Position numbers and translations under genes: made by a program. A model generated the notes under the pieces. The model was given only the letters and a program-made list of their open reading frames with translations, was not told the origin of the DNA and searched no databases. A DNA stretch of 64,000 bases from NCBI RefSeq assembly GCF_000761215.1, contig NZ_CP009438.1, forward strand, positions 4,288,501 to 4,352,500, given 5' to 3'. The stretch is from Streptomyces glaucescens. GTDB taxonomy: Bacteria; Actinomycetota; Actinomycetes; Streptomycetales; Streptomycetaceae. How positions within the stretch are numbered: position 1 is the first letter of the stretch; each line of letters begins with the position of its first letter. Shown piece after piece: positions 25,910 through 36,700 of the stretch.

Positions 25910-26575
25910 ATGCCCACGCCCTACGGATCCCGCGGCGGCCTGGCGTTCGGTGTGGAGGAGCTGCGTGTGCTCCGCCGCGCCCTCGCCCTCGCCCTCCAGC
26001 CCGGCCGGCCCTCGGCCGAGGACGTCCAGGACTGCCTCCGCCTCGCCGACACCCTCGACGAGGCGCTGGCCGAGGGAGCCCGTCTGCGGGCCTTCCTCGT
26101 AGCAGACCTCGCCCGCTACCGCGCAGCCCTCCCCGGCACCGCCGCCGGCTACCTCACCCTCCTGGAGGAGGTGCTGAGCGCCGGCCACCGCCCCACGCCC
26201 GACGACCTCGCGGCTCTGCGCGCCCTGCGCGGCAACCCCGTGGCCGCCGCCCTGCTGGGCCGCTGCCAGGCCCTCGCCGAGCAGGACGTCCGCGCCCGCC
26301 TGACCCACCACACCGTCCCGGCCCCGGCCACGCGCCCCCACCGGCTGCTCCCGGCGTCCCGCACCCGCCTGCTCGCCCTCCCCGGCGGCCGCCACGCCGA
26401 TGCCGCCGACCGGCCCGCCCGGGAGCCCGGGAAGCAGCCCGCGCAGAAGCCCGCCCGGCCGGGCGCGCCCCAGCCGCCGGCCCGCCGTCCCATCCCCACC
26501 CCCGGCGAGGTCTTCCCCCGCCGCAAGCCGCCCCGGCCCCCGGCCGACCCGCCGCAGCACCGGGCCGCCGGCTGA
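25910..26575 (+). CDS. Helical protein with Pro-rich tail, function unknown
   Basis: This 221-residue protein begins with a conserved-looking helical region (VEELRVLRRALALALQPGRPSAEDVQ, LRLADTLDEALAEGARLRAFLVADLARYRAALPG, in pieces). It ends with about 70 residues rich in Pro, Arg and Ala that are probably disordered. No family domain is recognised. It has no Shine-Dalgarno sequence, and the start codon follows a -10 hexamer directly, so it is probably leaderless. It is separated from coaX by 109 bp and followed by a small membrane protein. Confidence 0.75.
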   Translation: MPTPYGSRGGLAFGVEELRVLRRALALALQPGRPSAEDVQDCLRLADTLDEALAEGARLRAFLVADLARYRAALPGTAAGYLTLLEEVLSAGHRPTPDDLAALRALRGNPVAAALLGRCQALAEQDVRARLTHHTVPAPATRPHRLLPASRTRLLALPGGRHADAADRPAREPGKQPAQKPARPGAPQPPARRPIPTPGEVFPRRKPPRPPADPPQHRAAG

Positions 26576-26618
26576 CCGTCCGGCGCCACCCCCGCCCCGG
26601 GGTCCCGGCCGACGCGAC

Positions 26619-26624
26619 TACCCT
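26619..26624 (+). promoter_or_regulatory. -10 element of the small membrane protein gene
   Basis: TACCCT, 6 nt before the ATG at 26631. Confidence 0.55.
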
Positions 26625-26630
26625 GAAGCC

Positions 26631-26804
26631 ATGGACTACGTCTCCGCGCTCCTGCCCCCGGTCGTCATGGCCGTGTTCTTCATCAGCGTGATCAGGGTGA
26701 TCGTGAAGACCCAGGGCGGGGCCAACAAGGCCAAGGAGGACGCGGCCGTCGACGCTGCCCTCGCCCGCGCGGAAGCCGCCCGCCAGCCGTCCCCGGACGC
26801 CTGA
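26631..26804 (+). CDS. Small single-pass membrane protein
   Basis: This 57-residue protein has one N-terminal transmembrane helix (LLPPVVMAVFFISVIRVIV). A short charged cytoplasmic helix rich in Ala, Lys, Glu and Arg follows (NKAKEDAAVDAALARAEAAR). The size, topology and codon use fit a real gene. The ATG lies 6 nt after a -10 hexamer, so it is probably leaderless. The function is unknown. Confidence 0.7.
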   Translation: MDYVSALLPPVVMAVFFISVIRVIVKTQGGANKAKEDAAVDAALARAEAARQPSPDA

Positions 26805-27612
26805 CCCCGCCCCACGCCCCGGCTACGGCACGCGGCGGGGCGTCGGCCGGCCCCCGCCGCGGAGCAGCACGCCCTGCCCCTGGCGCGCGGCGAGGGGCGC
26901 CCCGGCCCGGCCAGTGAGCAGCGCGCCCTGACCCCGGCATACGGCAGGCGCGCCCTGCCCCCGGTGCGCGGTGAGAGGCGCCCTGGCCCTGGCGCGCGGT
27001 GGGCACGCCACGCCCTGACCCTGGTGCGCGGCGAGCGCCCCCTGACCCCAATACGTGGCGAGGCGCGCCCTGACCCTGGCGCGCGGCGAGGGGTGCCATG
27101 CCCCCGGCGCGCGGACGGGCGCGCCCTGGCCCCTGGGGTTCGGCGTGGCACGCTCTGGCCCTGGCAGCCGCCGACCCGGCAGCCGCCGACCTGGCAGCCA
27201 CCACCCGGCAGTCGCCGATCCGCCGGCCGGCAGTCCGTCGGTCCTGGGCGCCCTGGTGGCCGTGACCACGGGCTCCCGGAGGCAGGTGGCCCGCGTTCCC
27301 GGCCACCGGCGGGTGCCGGACCGGGGCCGCGCCCCGTCGTCCACCGGCACGTCATGGGTCACGCCCGCCCGAGCCGCCCGCCCCGGCGGAAGCGCGCACC
27401 TGGCGACCGCGGAGGATGCCCTCGCCGGTTCGGAAGCGCGCACCCGGCGACCGCGGAGGACGCCCCCGTCACCTCGGGCGGCCGGCACCCGCCCCGCGGG
27501 CCGGTGGACGCGGACCCGCTCCCGGCCCGGTCGCCGATGCCGCAGCCTGCACCTTTTGCCAGTGTTTGCCGGGAAGGCGCCCGTTCGGCACGCCGTCGGT
27601 GGGATCTCCCAC
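26805..27612. other. Gene-free stretch of about 800 bp, largely degenerate repeats
   Basis: No ORF here has credible coding character on either strand; all long frames are repeat-driven. The first 400 bp are imperfect units of about 27 bp. Around 27360-27540 there are a few more short direct repeats (GCGCACCTGGCGACCGCGGAGGA and a near copy, written here in part). Confidence 0.6.
26860..27240. repeat. Degenerate tandem repeat field, unit about 27 bp
   Basis: Units follow the pattern GCGCGCCCTGACCCTGGCGC then a GCGGCGA-type spacer, with at least nine recognisable copies. They decay at the 3' end into a 15-bp repeat of the type CCGACCCGGCAGCCG. Reading frames in either direction give Arg, Ala, Gly and Pro repeats with no conserved protein. 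Confidence 0.7.
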
Positions 27613-27618
27613 TATTGT
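27613..27618 (+). promoter_or_regulatory. -10 element of the BlaI-family gene
   Basis: TATTGT, 7 nt before the GTG at 27626. It lies in a small AT-richer island. Confidence 0.6.
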
Positions 27619-27625
27619 TCAAGCT

Positions 27626-28096
27626 GTGCCTCGCCCATTGGGAGAACTCGAAGACGCGGTCATGACGCGGGTGTGGAAGTGGAACCGCCCGGTGACCGTT
27701 CGAGAAGTCCTGGAAGACCTTCAGCGGGAACGGTCCATCGCCTACACCACGGTGATGACCGTTTTGGACAATCTCCATCAGAAGGGCTGGGTCCGCCGCG
27801 AGGCGGAAGGCCGGGCCTATCGATATGAGGCGGTCTCCACCCGCGCCGCCTACGCCGCCGCCCTGATGAACGAGGCCTGGTCGCAGAGCGACAACCCCGC
27901 CGCCGCACTCGTGGCGTTCTTCGGCATGATGAGCGAGGAACAGCGGCTCGCCCTGCGGGACGCCATGCGCATCGTCGAGGGCCCGGAAACACCGGAGCCG
28001 GAACCGGAACGGCCGCCACGGCCGGAAGCCCGCCCACAAGCCGAGGGCGCGGAAGGGGAGAACCCCGGCTCGGCACCGGAGCGCGACGGGCGATAG
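27626..28096 (+). CDS. BlaI/MecI-family transcriptional regulator
   Basis: This 156-residue winged-helix repressor starts VPRPLGELEDAVMTRVWKW, followed by VTVREVLEDLQRERSIAYTTVMTVLDNLHQKGWV with the recognition helix, then the wing (AEGRAYRYEAV). The C-terminal dimerisation helices include AAALVAFFGMMSEEQR, ending in a Pro and Glu-rich tail. No BlaR1/M56 sensor peptidase or beta-lactamase gene is adjacent, so the target is unknown. The GTG start at 27626 is chosen because homologues begin with this sequence and a -10 lies just upstream; the longer frame runs through non-coding sequence. Confidence 0.92.
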   Translation: MPRPLGELEDAVMTRVWKWNRPVTVREVLEDLQRERSIAYTTVMTVLDNLHQKGWVRREAEGRAYRYEAVSTRAAYAAALMNEAWSQSDNPAAALVAFFGMMSEEQRLALRDAMRIVEGPETPEPEPERPPRPEARPQAEGAEGENPGSAPERDGR

Positions 28097-28099
28097 CGT
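28094..28099 (+). promoter_or_regulatory. -10 element of the ArgA-type gene
   Basis: TAGCGT, 6 nt before the ATG at 28106. It overlaps the TAG stop of the BlaI gene. Confidence 0.55.
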
Positions 28100-28105
28100 C
28101 CGACC

Positions 28106-28654
28106 ATGTCCGCGATGAGCCCCTCCGCCGAGAACCCCGAAGTCACCGCTAAAGCCATCACCGTCCGCAGGGCCCGGACCAGCGATGTCCCCGCCGTCCG
28201 CGGGCTCCTTGACGCGTACGTGCGGCACGGCATCCTGCTCGACAAAGCGATGGTGACGCTTTACGAGGACATCCAGGAGTTCTGGGTCGCGGAACGGGAC
28301 GACAACGCCGAGGTCGTCGGCTGTGGCGCACTGCACGTGATGTGGGAAGACCTGGCGGAAGTGCGCACTCTGGCGGTGAAGCCGGGGCTCAAGGGCGCCG
28401 GCGTCGGCCACCGGTTGCTGGAGAAGTTGCTGCAGACCGCCCGCTGGCTCGGCGTCCGCAAGGTTTTCTGCCTCACCTTCGAAGTGGACTTCTTCGGCCG
28501 GCACGGCTTCGTGGAGATCGGCGAGACACCGGTCGACACCGATGTCTACGCGGAGCTGCTGCGTTCCTATGACGAGGGCGTCGCGGAGTTCCTGGGTCTC
28601 GAACGAGTGAAACCGAACACCTTGGGCAACAGCCGGATGCTTCTGCATCTGTGA
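28106..28654 (+). CDS. GNAT-family amino-acid N-acetyltransferase (ArgA-type N-acetylglutamate synthase)
   Basis: The 182-residue GNAT protein contains ITVRRARTSDVPAVRGLLD, GCGALHVMWEDLAEVRTLAV, the acetyl-CoA loop KGAGVGHRLLEKLL, and FCLTFEVDFFGRHGFVEI. The order and wording match the short N-acetylglutamate synthases of actinobacteria (Rv2747-like), which acetylate glutamate to start arginine synthesis. They lack the kinase-like domain of E. coli ArgA. No arg genes are nearby. The start is probably leaderless. Confidence 0.85.
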   Translation: MSAMSPSAENPEVTAKAITVRRARTSDVPAVRGLLDAYVRHGILLDKAMVTLYEDIQEFWVAERDDNAEVVGCGALHVMWEDLAEVRTLAVKPGLKGAGVGHRLLEKLLQTARWLGVRKVFCLTFEVDFFGRHGFVEIGETPVDTDVYAELLRSYDEGVAEFLGLERVKPNTLGNSRMLLHL

Positions 28655-28782
28655 TCGTCGCTATTCCGCTGCGCGGACCCTTGCCCCGGTGCCCTATGTC
28701 CGAAACGCGCACGTTTCCGGGCGTTGGCGGGGCAGTGGGTCTCTCCCAGGGGTTTGTGTTTTTCCAGCAAAAGCGGTTTGCT

Positions 28783-28811
28783 TTCCGACGTACTGCTGTA
28801 CTGCATATAAC
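28783..28811 (+). promoter_or_regulatory. Promoter upstream of lsr2
   Basis: A -35 of TTCCGA (28783-28788), a 17-bp spacer and a -10 of TATAAC (28806-28811), which is close to consensus. The surrounding 150 bp are clearly more AT-rich than the rest of the window. Confidence 0.65.
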
Positions 28812-28877
28812 AGGGGGCGGCGAAACGGCGGACGCCGCGGACCCCACGTCCTCACGTTATCGATGAAAGGAAATCCG

Positions 28878-29213
28878 GTGGCACAGAAGGTTCAGGTCCT
28901 TCTTGTCGACGACCTCGACGGCGGCGAGGCGGACGAGACGGTGACGTTCGCGCTGGACGGTAAGACGTACGAGATCGATCTCACGACCGCCAATGCGGAC
29001 AAGCTTCGCAGCCTTCTCGACCCCTATGTGAAGGGCGGTCGTCGTACCGGGGGCCGTGCTTCGGGCGGGCGTGGAAAGGCGCGGGCCGCTTCCGGCGGCA
29101 GCCAGGACACCGCCGCCATCCGGGCCTGGGCGAAGGAGAACGGTTACGAGGTCAACGACCGCGGCCGCGTTCCGGCGTCCATCCGCGAGGCTTACGAGAA
29201 GGCCAACGGCTGA
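28878..29213 (+). CDS. lsr2: Lsr2 nucleoid-associated protein (xenogeneic silencer)
   Basis: This 111-residue protein coats AT-rich DNA and silences acquired or secondary-metabolite genes in Streptomyces. The N-terminal oligomerisation strand pair (VQVLLVDDLDGGEADETVTFALDGKTYEIDL, in parts) leads to a Gly, Arg and Ala-rich linker. The DNA-binding domain ends with AIRAWAKENGYEVNDRGRVP, where RGR inserts in the minor groove. The GTG at 28878 has AAAGGA about 7 nt upstream. Its own promoter region is AT-rich, which fits autoregulation. The last 22 bp overlap the 3' end of the opposite gene. Confidence 0.96.
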   Translation: MAQKVQVLLVDDLDGGEADETVTFALDGKTYEIDLTTANADKLRSLLDPYVKGGRRTGGRASGGRGKARAASGGSQDTAAIRAWAKENGYEVNDRGRVPASIREAYEKANG

Positions 29214-29875
29214 GCATCCGCGCGCCGCAGCCGGATCCGGTGGCAGTGAGCCGCCACCGTGTCCACGACGCGTACGAGATCGGGGGCGCCCCCACCGCCC
29301 CCCAAGGCCGACAGCGTCGGCAGCGAGGCCCCGGTCTCGCGCCCCGAACCGGGGGGCCGCACCCACACGGCGGCCCCCTGTGCCGAGCCGCCCCGGCCGG
29401 CGGCCGGCGGCGGCCCGCCGTCCCCCCACGGCACGGCGGCCGGCCCGGTGACCGCGGACTCCCCCGGGGCCCACTGCGCGCCCGTTCGCGGTGCGTCCAT
29501 GAGGGCGCCCTCGCCGAGGGCCGTGAGATCCAGGTCCAGCGAGCCCCACTCCAGCCAGTCGAGCAGCCCCGGCAGCTCCTGCGCGGTGCCCGGGGCCGTC
29601 AGCAGCCGCACCCGGCCGCCCTGTGCGGCGACCGGAGAGGCCGGCGCCAGGTGCCGCAGCGCGGCGAGCCCCGCCGCGGCCGGGACGTCGAGGACGTCGA
29701 AGCGCGGCCCCACCGCGAGCCGCAACGGGCTGCCGGGCACCACGGGCCACCCCAGATCGTTCTCGTACCACCCGCGGAGCCGGTCGCCCGCGTCGCGGGG
29801 CGGGCGGGAGCGGCGGGGACGCCGGGGGTGAGGGAGGGTGACGGACGGTGGGGACTGCGGGGCTGCGCCGGCCAT
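29192..29875 (-). CDS. Prim-Pol-like hypothetical protein convergent to lsr2
   Basis: This is about 227 residues. The pattern RLRGWYENDLGWPVVPG, then FDVLDVPAAAGLAALRHLA, VRLLTAPGTAQELPGLLDWLEW and a C-terminal VDTVAAHCHRIRLRR resembles the N-terminal domain of Streptomyces bifunctional DNA primase/polymerase-type proteins. I cannot identify the catalytic carboxylates, so activity is uncertain. The ATG at 29875 was chosen by size, and other starts are possible. Its 3' end overlaps lsr2 by 22 bp in antisense. Confidence 0.65.
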   Translation of the reverse strand: MAGAAPQSPPSVTLPHPRRPRRSRPPRDAGDRLRGWYENDLGWPVVPGSPLRLAVGPRFDVLDVPAAAGLAALRHLAPASPVAAQGGRVRLLTAPGTAQELPGLLDWLEWGSLDLDLTALGEGALMDAPRTGAQWAPGESAVTGPAAVPWGDGGPPPAAGRGGSAQGAAVWVRPPGSGRETGASLPTLSALGGGGGAPDLVRVVDTVAAHCHRIRLRRADAQPLAFS

Positions 29876-29981
29876 GCCCGGTGCAACCGCCGAACTGCCG
29901 TCCGGGTTACGCTGTGTGTTCCCATGAACGCCGAGAGTGCGGGAAGAGGGGGCGTGCGGGGGTGCGGGGAGGCGCAAGGTT

Positions 29982-29995
29982 GTTCGCCCATAGCG
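29982..29995 (+). promoter_or_regulatory. ClgR box 1 upstream of clpC
   Basis: GTTCGC-CCATA-GCG is an exact match to the published ClgR operator pattern GTTCGC-N5-GCG known from Streptomyces clp and lon promoters. It lies 310 bp before clpC. Confidence 0.7.
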
Positions 29996-30087
29996 GAGGG
30001 GAACGGTGTGCGCGGCATGGACCGTCCGTCGCAGCGGGTAAGACATCCCTAGTGGGAGGGGGCGACGCGCAGGAAAGGCCGTCTCAC

Positions 30088-30101
30088 GTTCGCCATCGGC
30101 G
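30088..30101 (+). promoter_or_regulatory. ClgR box 2 upstream of clpC
   Basis: GTTCGC-CATCG-GCG is a second exact match, 106 bp downstream of the first and about 205 bp before the clpC start. Confidence 0.7.
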
Positions 30102-30258
30102 TACTGATGGTGAGGGTAACTGCCTGGCCTGCGGGAACATCGTCTCGCACCATCGGGTTGGAGCAGATGTCGGCGTTCGGGGTCAGGAGGCCAAGGACGG
30201 TGTCGGCAGTTGGAATGAGCGGTCCCCGCTCGCGGGACTAAGCTGCGGAAGGACAGGG

Positions 30259-30273
30259 AGGGGAAGTTCCCCT
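30259..30273 (+). promoter_or_regulatory. Perfect palindrome in the clpC leader
   Basis: AGGGGAA-G-TTCCCCT, 7-bp arms around one base, ends 32 bp before the start codon. The loop is too small for a hairpin, so a protein operator is more likely. Confidence 0.5.
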
Positions 30274-30305
30274 TACTGCCTGACCGCTCTGAGGAGCGAT
30301 TAACG

Positions 30306-32828
<2,523 letters not shown>

Positions 32829-32853
32829 GCCCCACGGCCACGTGAGGCAAGTG

Positions 32854-32888
32854 AAAGGGCCGGTGCCCCGTCCGGGCACCGGCCCTTT
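32854..32888. terminator. Strong bidirectional terminator after clpC
   Basis: A perfect 15-bp stem (AAAGGGCCGGTGCCC and complement) with a 5-nt loop CGTCC, ending in TTT. It separates clpC from the convergent phosphatase gene. Confidence 0.9.
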
Positions 32889-32926
32889 CGCGTGCGCGCG
32901 CAGCGGGCGGTACTGCGCGGGCGCCC

Positions 32927-33559
32927 CTACGAGAGCTGCCCGCCGTAGTCGGGGAGCTTGTACGTCTTCTCGGCGTGACCGCCCGACAGGTCGGTGGCGC
33001 TGTTGCCGATGTTGGCGATGATCGTGTAGCCCTTGGACTCGATGGCGACGCGCTGCGCCGTCTTGTAGTCGGCGACGTTCTTGAAGAGGTCGAAGAAGCC
33101 GCGGACGTGGAGCCCGGAGACCTCGTAGCCGGTCTTCTCCAGGTTGTACTCGGTGGGCGCGGCGATGATGCCGGGGCGGGCGGTCACGAAGAACAGGGCG
33201 ACGCCGTGCTCCTGGGCGTACTCGGCCACCTCCAGGACCGGCTTGTTGGCCGGCTGCGGGAAGCTGAACCCGAAGTCGGTCTCCAGGGCCGTGTTGTCGA
33301 TGTCGAAGACGATCGCCTGCTTCTCGCCCGGCTTCGGCTGGGCGATCCGCTGCTGGAGGTAGGGCAGGGCCTGGTCCATCACGGCCCGGCAGTCCTTCTG
33401 CCAGGTGCCGTAGTCGACGTCCGCCGCGGCGGTGCGCGCCGCGGTGACGACGGCGGGGGTGCCGGGGCCGGCCGAAGCTTCGGCGGGGGCGGCGATGGCC
33501 AGCAGGGCGGCCGCGGTGACGGCAAGGGTGGCCGTGCGGCGCATCCCGGGTCTCGTCAT
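32927..33559 (-). CDS. Secreted HAD-superfamily acid phosphatase
   Basis: This 210-residue protein has a Sec-type signal peptide (MTRPGMRRTATLAVTAAAL, cleavage near AEASA). A class B/subfamily IIIB-like HAD phosphatase follows. The catalytic FDIDNTALE motif puts the nucleophile at Asp86 and the acid-base at Asp88. FFVTARP is motif II, and the later IANIGNSATDLSGG carries the motif IV acid. It should act outside the cell on phosphomonoesters. GAGAGGA lies about 9 nt before the ATG. Two GGTGA elements upstream loosely resemble PHO-box units. Confidence 0.9.
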   Translation of the reverse strand: MTRPGMRRTATLAVTAAALLAIAAPAEASAGPGTPAVVTAARTAAADVDYGTWQKDCRAVMDQALPYLQQRIAQPKPGEKQAIVFDIDNTALETDFGFSFPQPANKPVLEVAEYAQEHGVALFFVTARPGIIAAPTEYNLEKTGYEVSGLHVRGFFDLFKNVADYKTAQRVAIESKGYTIIANIGNSATDLSGGHAEKTYKLPDYGGQLS

Positions 33560-33728
33560 GGGTGGGGGGTCCTCTCACGTCGGTACGGCGGCATGTCGTG
33601 TGCATGTTCGTGTACGCGGGTGACGCGAGGTGAACCGTATGGTTACCGGACGGTACGTGGCTAGGGGTGTGCATCACGTGACGACATGCGCCGTACCACG
33701 GCATGCGCCTCGGGACGGAGGGCGGCAC

Positions 33729-33764
33729 AGGGACGGCAGGCGTCACCGGGACGGCAGGCGTCAG
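33729..33764. repeat. Short direct repeat at the 3' end of the NACHT gene
   Basis: GGGACGGCAGGCGTCA occurs twice in tandem, 17 bp apart, ending at the NACHT gene's stop codon. Confidence 0.6.
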
Positions 33765-36700
33765 ACGACGGCGCGGACCCGGGCGAGGGAAGGGGGGCAG
33801 GGCAGCGGCGCCAGGACCTCGTCCGGGATCCGCGGCGCGTCCGGCGCGGGCACGACCACGATCTTGCGCAGAGCCGGGAACAGCTCGGAGATCCGCGTCA
33901 GGTCCTCGGTGCCGTGCAGGTTGTTCAGCCGCAGGCTGGTGATCCGGGGCAGCGGCGGGCCCTGCCAGCCGACGGCCTGCCAGTTGATCCGCAGCTCGGT
34001 CAGCTCCGGCAGCCGGGCGATCTCCTCGTAGTCCTCCGGGCCGAGCCCGCCGTAGAGCGCCGCCAGGCTGAGCTGCCGGAGGGTGCGGAAGCGGTGCAGG
34101 CCGCGCATCCGGGTGTGCCACAGCGCCATCTTGGTGAGCCGCAGGTAGCGCAGCGGGAGCTCGGCCGGGATCGCCTCGTCGAGCGATCCGGCCTCCAGCG
34201 GCACCCCCACGTCCAGCTGGTCGAGCGTCGGGCACCGGGCGAGGACGTGCAGCGCGCCCGGCCGTTCCAGGCCGGGCAGCAGATCGAGCGACAGCCAGGT
34301 CAGCGGCAGCCCGGCGAGCGGCGTCAGGTCGGTCACGTGCGGGGCCCTGCTCAGGTCGAGGTGGGTCAGCCGCCGCAGGCCCGCGAGGCAGCCCAGGTCC
34401 CGCAGCACGTCGTTGCCCCGGATGATCAGCTTCCTGGTGCGTTCCGGCTCCAGTCCCGCCGCGATGGCGTCCGCCGGGATGTCCCCGGTCAGCTGCACCT
34501 TGCGGCGCCCGCCCAGCTCGCGCAGGAAGCGCAGGTGGTCGGCGGAGTGGGCCGCGAAGAACAGCCCGCCCTCCCGCAGCCGTGCGACGACCTCCTCCCC
34601 GTAGGGCCGCAGCGGGAAGCGGTGCCATGTCCAGGTCAGCTGCGCTCGGACCTCCAGGGAGGGGTGCTCGCGGAACCGGGCCAGCACCGGGAGGGCCGCC
34701 TCCGTGCCGATCAGCGACGCCGTGACGACGACCGCCCGCGCCTCGTCCTCGCTCAGTCCCTCCGGTCCCGGCAGCAGCTCCAGGGCGAGCGGCCCGGCCT
34801 CGGCCAGGGCGCGGGCCTCCTGGGTGGTGCGGGGCGGGATCAGCGCGGCGGCCCGCCGCTCCACCTCGGTACGGACCTGCGGATCGAGTTCCGTGGCGTG
34901 TTCCAGGCAGGCCAGCGCCAGCAGCCGTACGCGGGTGCTCGCGGCGCCCGTCAGCCGGTCCGCGGCGTCGATCAGGCCGCGCAGCAGACCGGCGCGTTCC
35001 CGGGGCCGGGCGTGCGCGACCGCCATCCGGATCACGTCCGACCACTGGGTGTCCGCCGCGCTGCGCACCAGCAGCCCGAAGTCGCCGTCCTCCACGGCCG
35101 CCCGCGCCCCGAGGTAGTCCTGGAAGGTGCGGTGCACGAACTCCACCGTCCCCTCCGCGGGTTCGCGCAGCAGGCCGCTGCGCAGCAGCAGGTGCCCGAG
35201 GATCCGTTCCGCGTCGCCCTGGGCCGCCGCGGCCGGCAGGGCGGGCAGTACGTCGGCGACGATCCGCACGGCACGGTCGCGGTCCAGCTCGGACTGGTTG
35301 TTGCGGATCAGCCAGTAGGCGAGCCGCTGGAGGAGCTGGATCTGGGGGAGTTCGGTGAGGTGCACCCCGTCCCCCGGGGTGATCATGTCGCGTTCCTCGT
35401 CCCGCCGGGCGAGCAGCATCGACAGGGCGGCGTCGTACAGCTCCTGCCGTCCGTGCGGGAGGTAGCCGCGCCGGTCGCGGTGCAGGGCGCAGATCAGACC
35501 GCACATCAGCGGGTTGGTGGCGAGCTGCCCGAGGTCGGGCTTGGTGCGCACCGCGTCGAGCAGGGTGCGCTCGTAGCTGTCGAGGAGGCCGGGGTCGGGT
35601 GCGTCGATCCGCGCGGCGGCGTGCCACCGGGTGATGAACGCGGCCACGAAGTCACCGCTCATCGGGGTGAGGGCGAGTTCGGTGAAGCCTTCGGCGGCGA
35701 GCCAGTCGGCGCGGACGGCGGAGGGCCGGGAGGTCACCAGCCACTGGTTGCCGGGGTAGACGTCGAGCAGCTCGCGCAGCCAGCGCCTGGTCCGCTCGCG
35801 GTCCCGCTCGGCGATCTCGTCGAGGCCGTCCACGAGGAGCAGCCCGCGCCCGTCGCCGAGGACCCGGTCCGCCCAGCCGGCGGGCTGGGTGGCGTGGAAG
35901 GGGACGCGTACGGCGGCCAGGAAGGCGTCGGGGGCGGGCAGGCCGTCGGGGCGGCGGACCAGGGTGCGCAGCGGCAGGACGAAGGGGATCCGGCCGCGGG
36001 GGCCGCGCAGGGCCGTGGTTCCGCCGGGTGCGCCGGGCCCCGGGGAGCCGCCGGACCCGCCCGGGCCCTGCTCGCCGCGCTCGCCGCGGGCCGCGGTGAC
36101 CGCGAGCCACTGCACCAGCGTCGTCTTCCCGGACCCGGCGACGCCGCGCAGCAGCACCCGGTCGCGCTCGGCGAGCGCCCGGTCGGCGGGCAGGGCGGTC
36201 GCCGCGGAGACGACGGGCCCGCCCTCCGGATCGCCGGTGTGGTCGTCGCCGCTTTCCGGGTGCAGGGCCGTGAGGCTGAGGTAGGCGGCGTCCAGGGGCC
36301 AGCGGTCGGGCGAGGCGACCAGGTCGATGCCGTAGATCGTCAGGTGGGCGTGGCGGGTGGCGACGTAGGAGAGGTAGCGCTGCTCGAAGGCCTGGTCGGT
36401 GCCGGCGGGCGGCGGGGTGCGGGCGATCAGCTCGTCGACCTTGGTCATCAGCTCGCGCTGGCGGCGGGTCTGCTCGACCAGGGTGCGCGGGACGAAGGTG
36501 GACCGCTGGGTGAAGAAGTGCAGGATGTGCAGGCAGGCGGTGGTCAGCAGGCCGTCGAGGAAGAGCCCGGCGTCGCGGGAGAGGTGGCGGGCCGGGTCGC
36601 CGGCGGTGCGGCGCAGCCTCCGCGCCAGGGCCTCGGGACCCAGCTCCACGGCCTGGACGTCGGTCATGGTGAGGTCACCGAGGGCGTAGAGGGTGTCGGC

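Larger units (their letters stand above)
29876..30305. other. Control region between the Prim-Pol-like gene and clpC
   Basis: These 430 bp have no credible ORF. They hold two matches to the ClgR box and a 15-bp palindrome before the clpC ribosome-binding site (GAGGAG at 30291-30296). Confidence 0.7.

Noticed and set aside
26692..27488. Minus-strand ORFs encoding Arg, Ala, Gly and Gln-rich repeats
   Set aside because: Repeats read open in several frames on both strands, so the open frames reflect repeat composition rather than coding.
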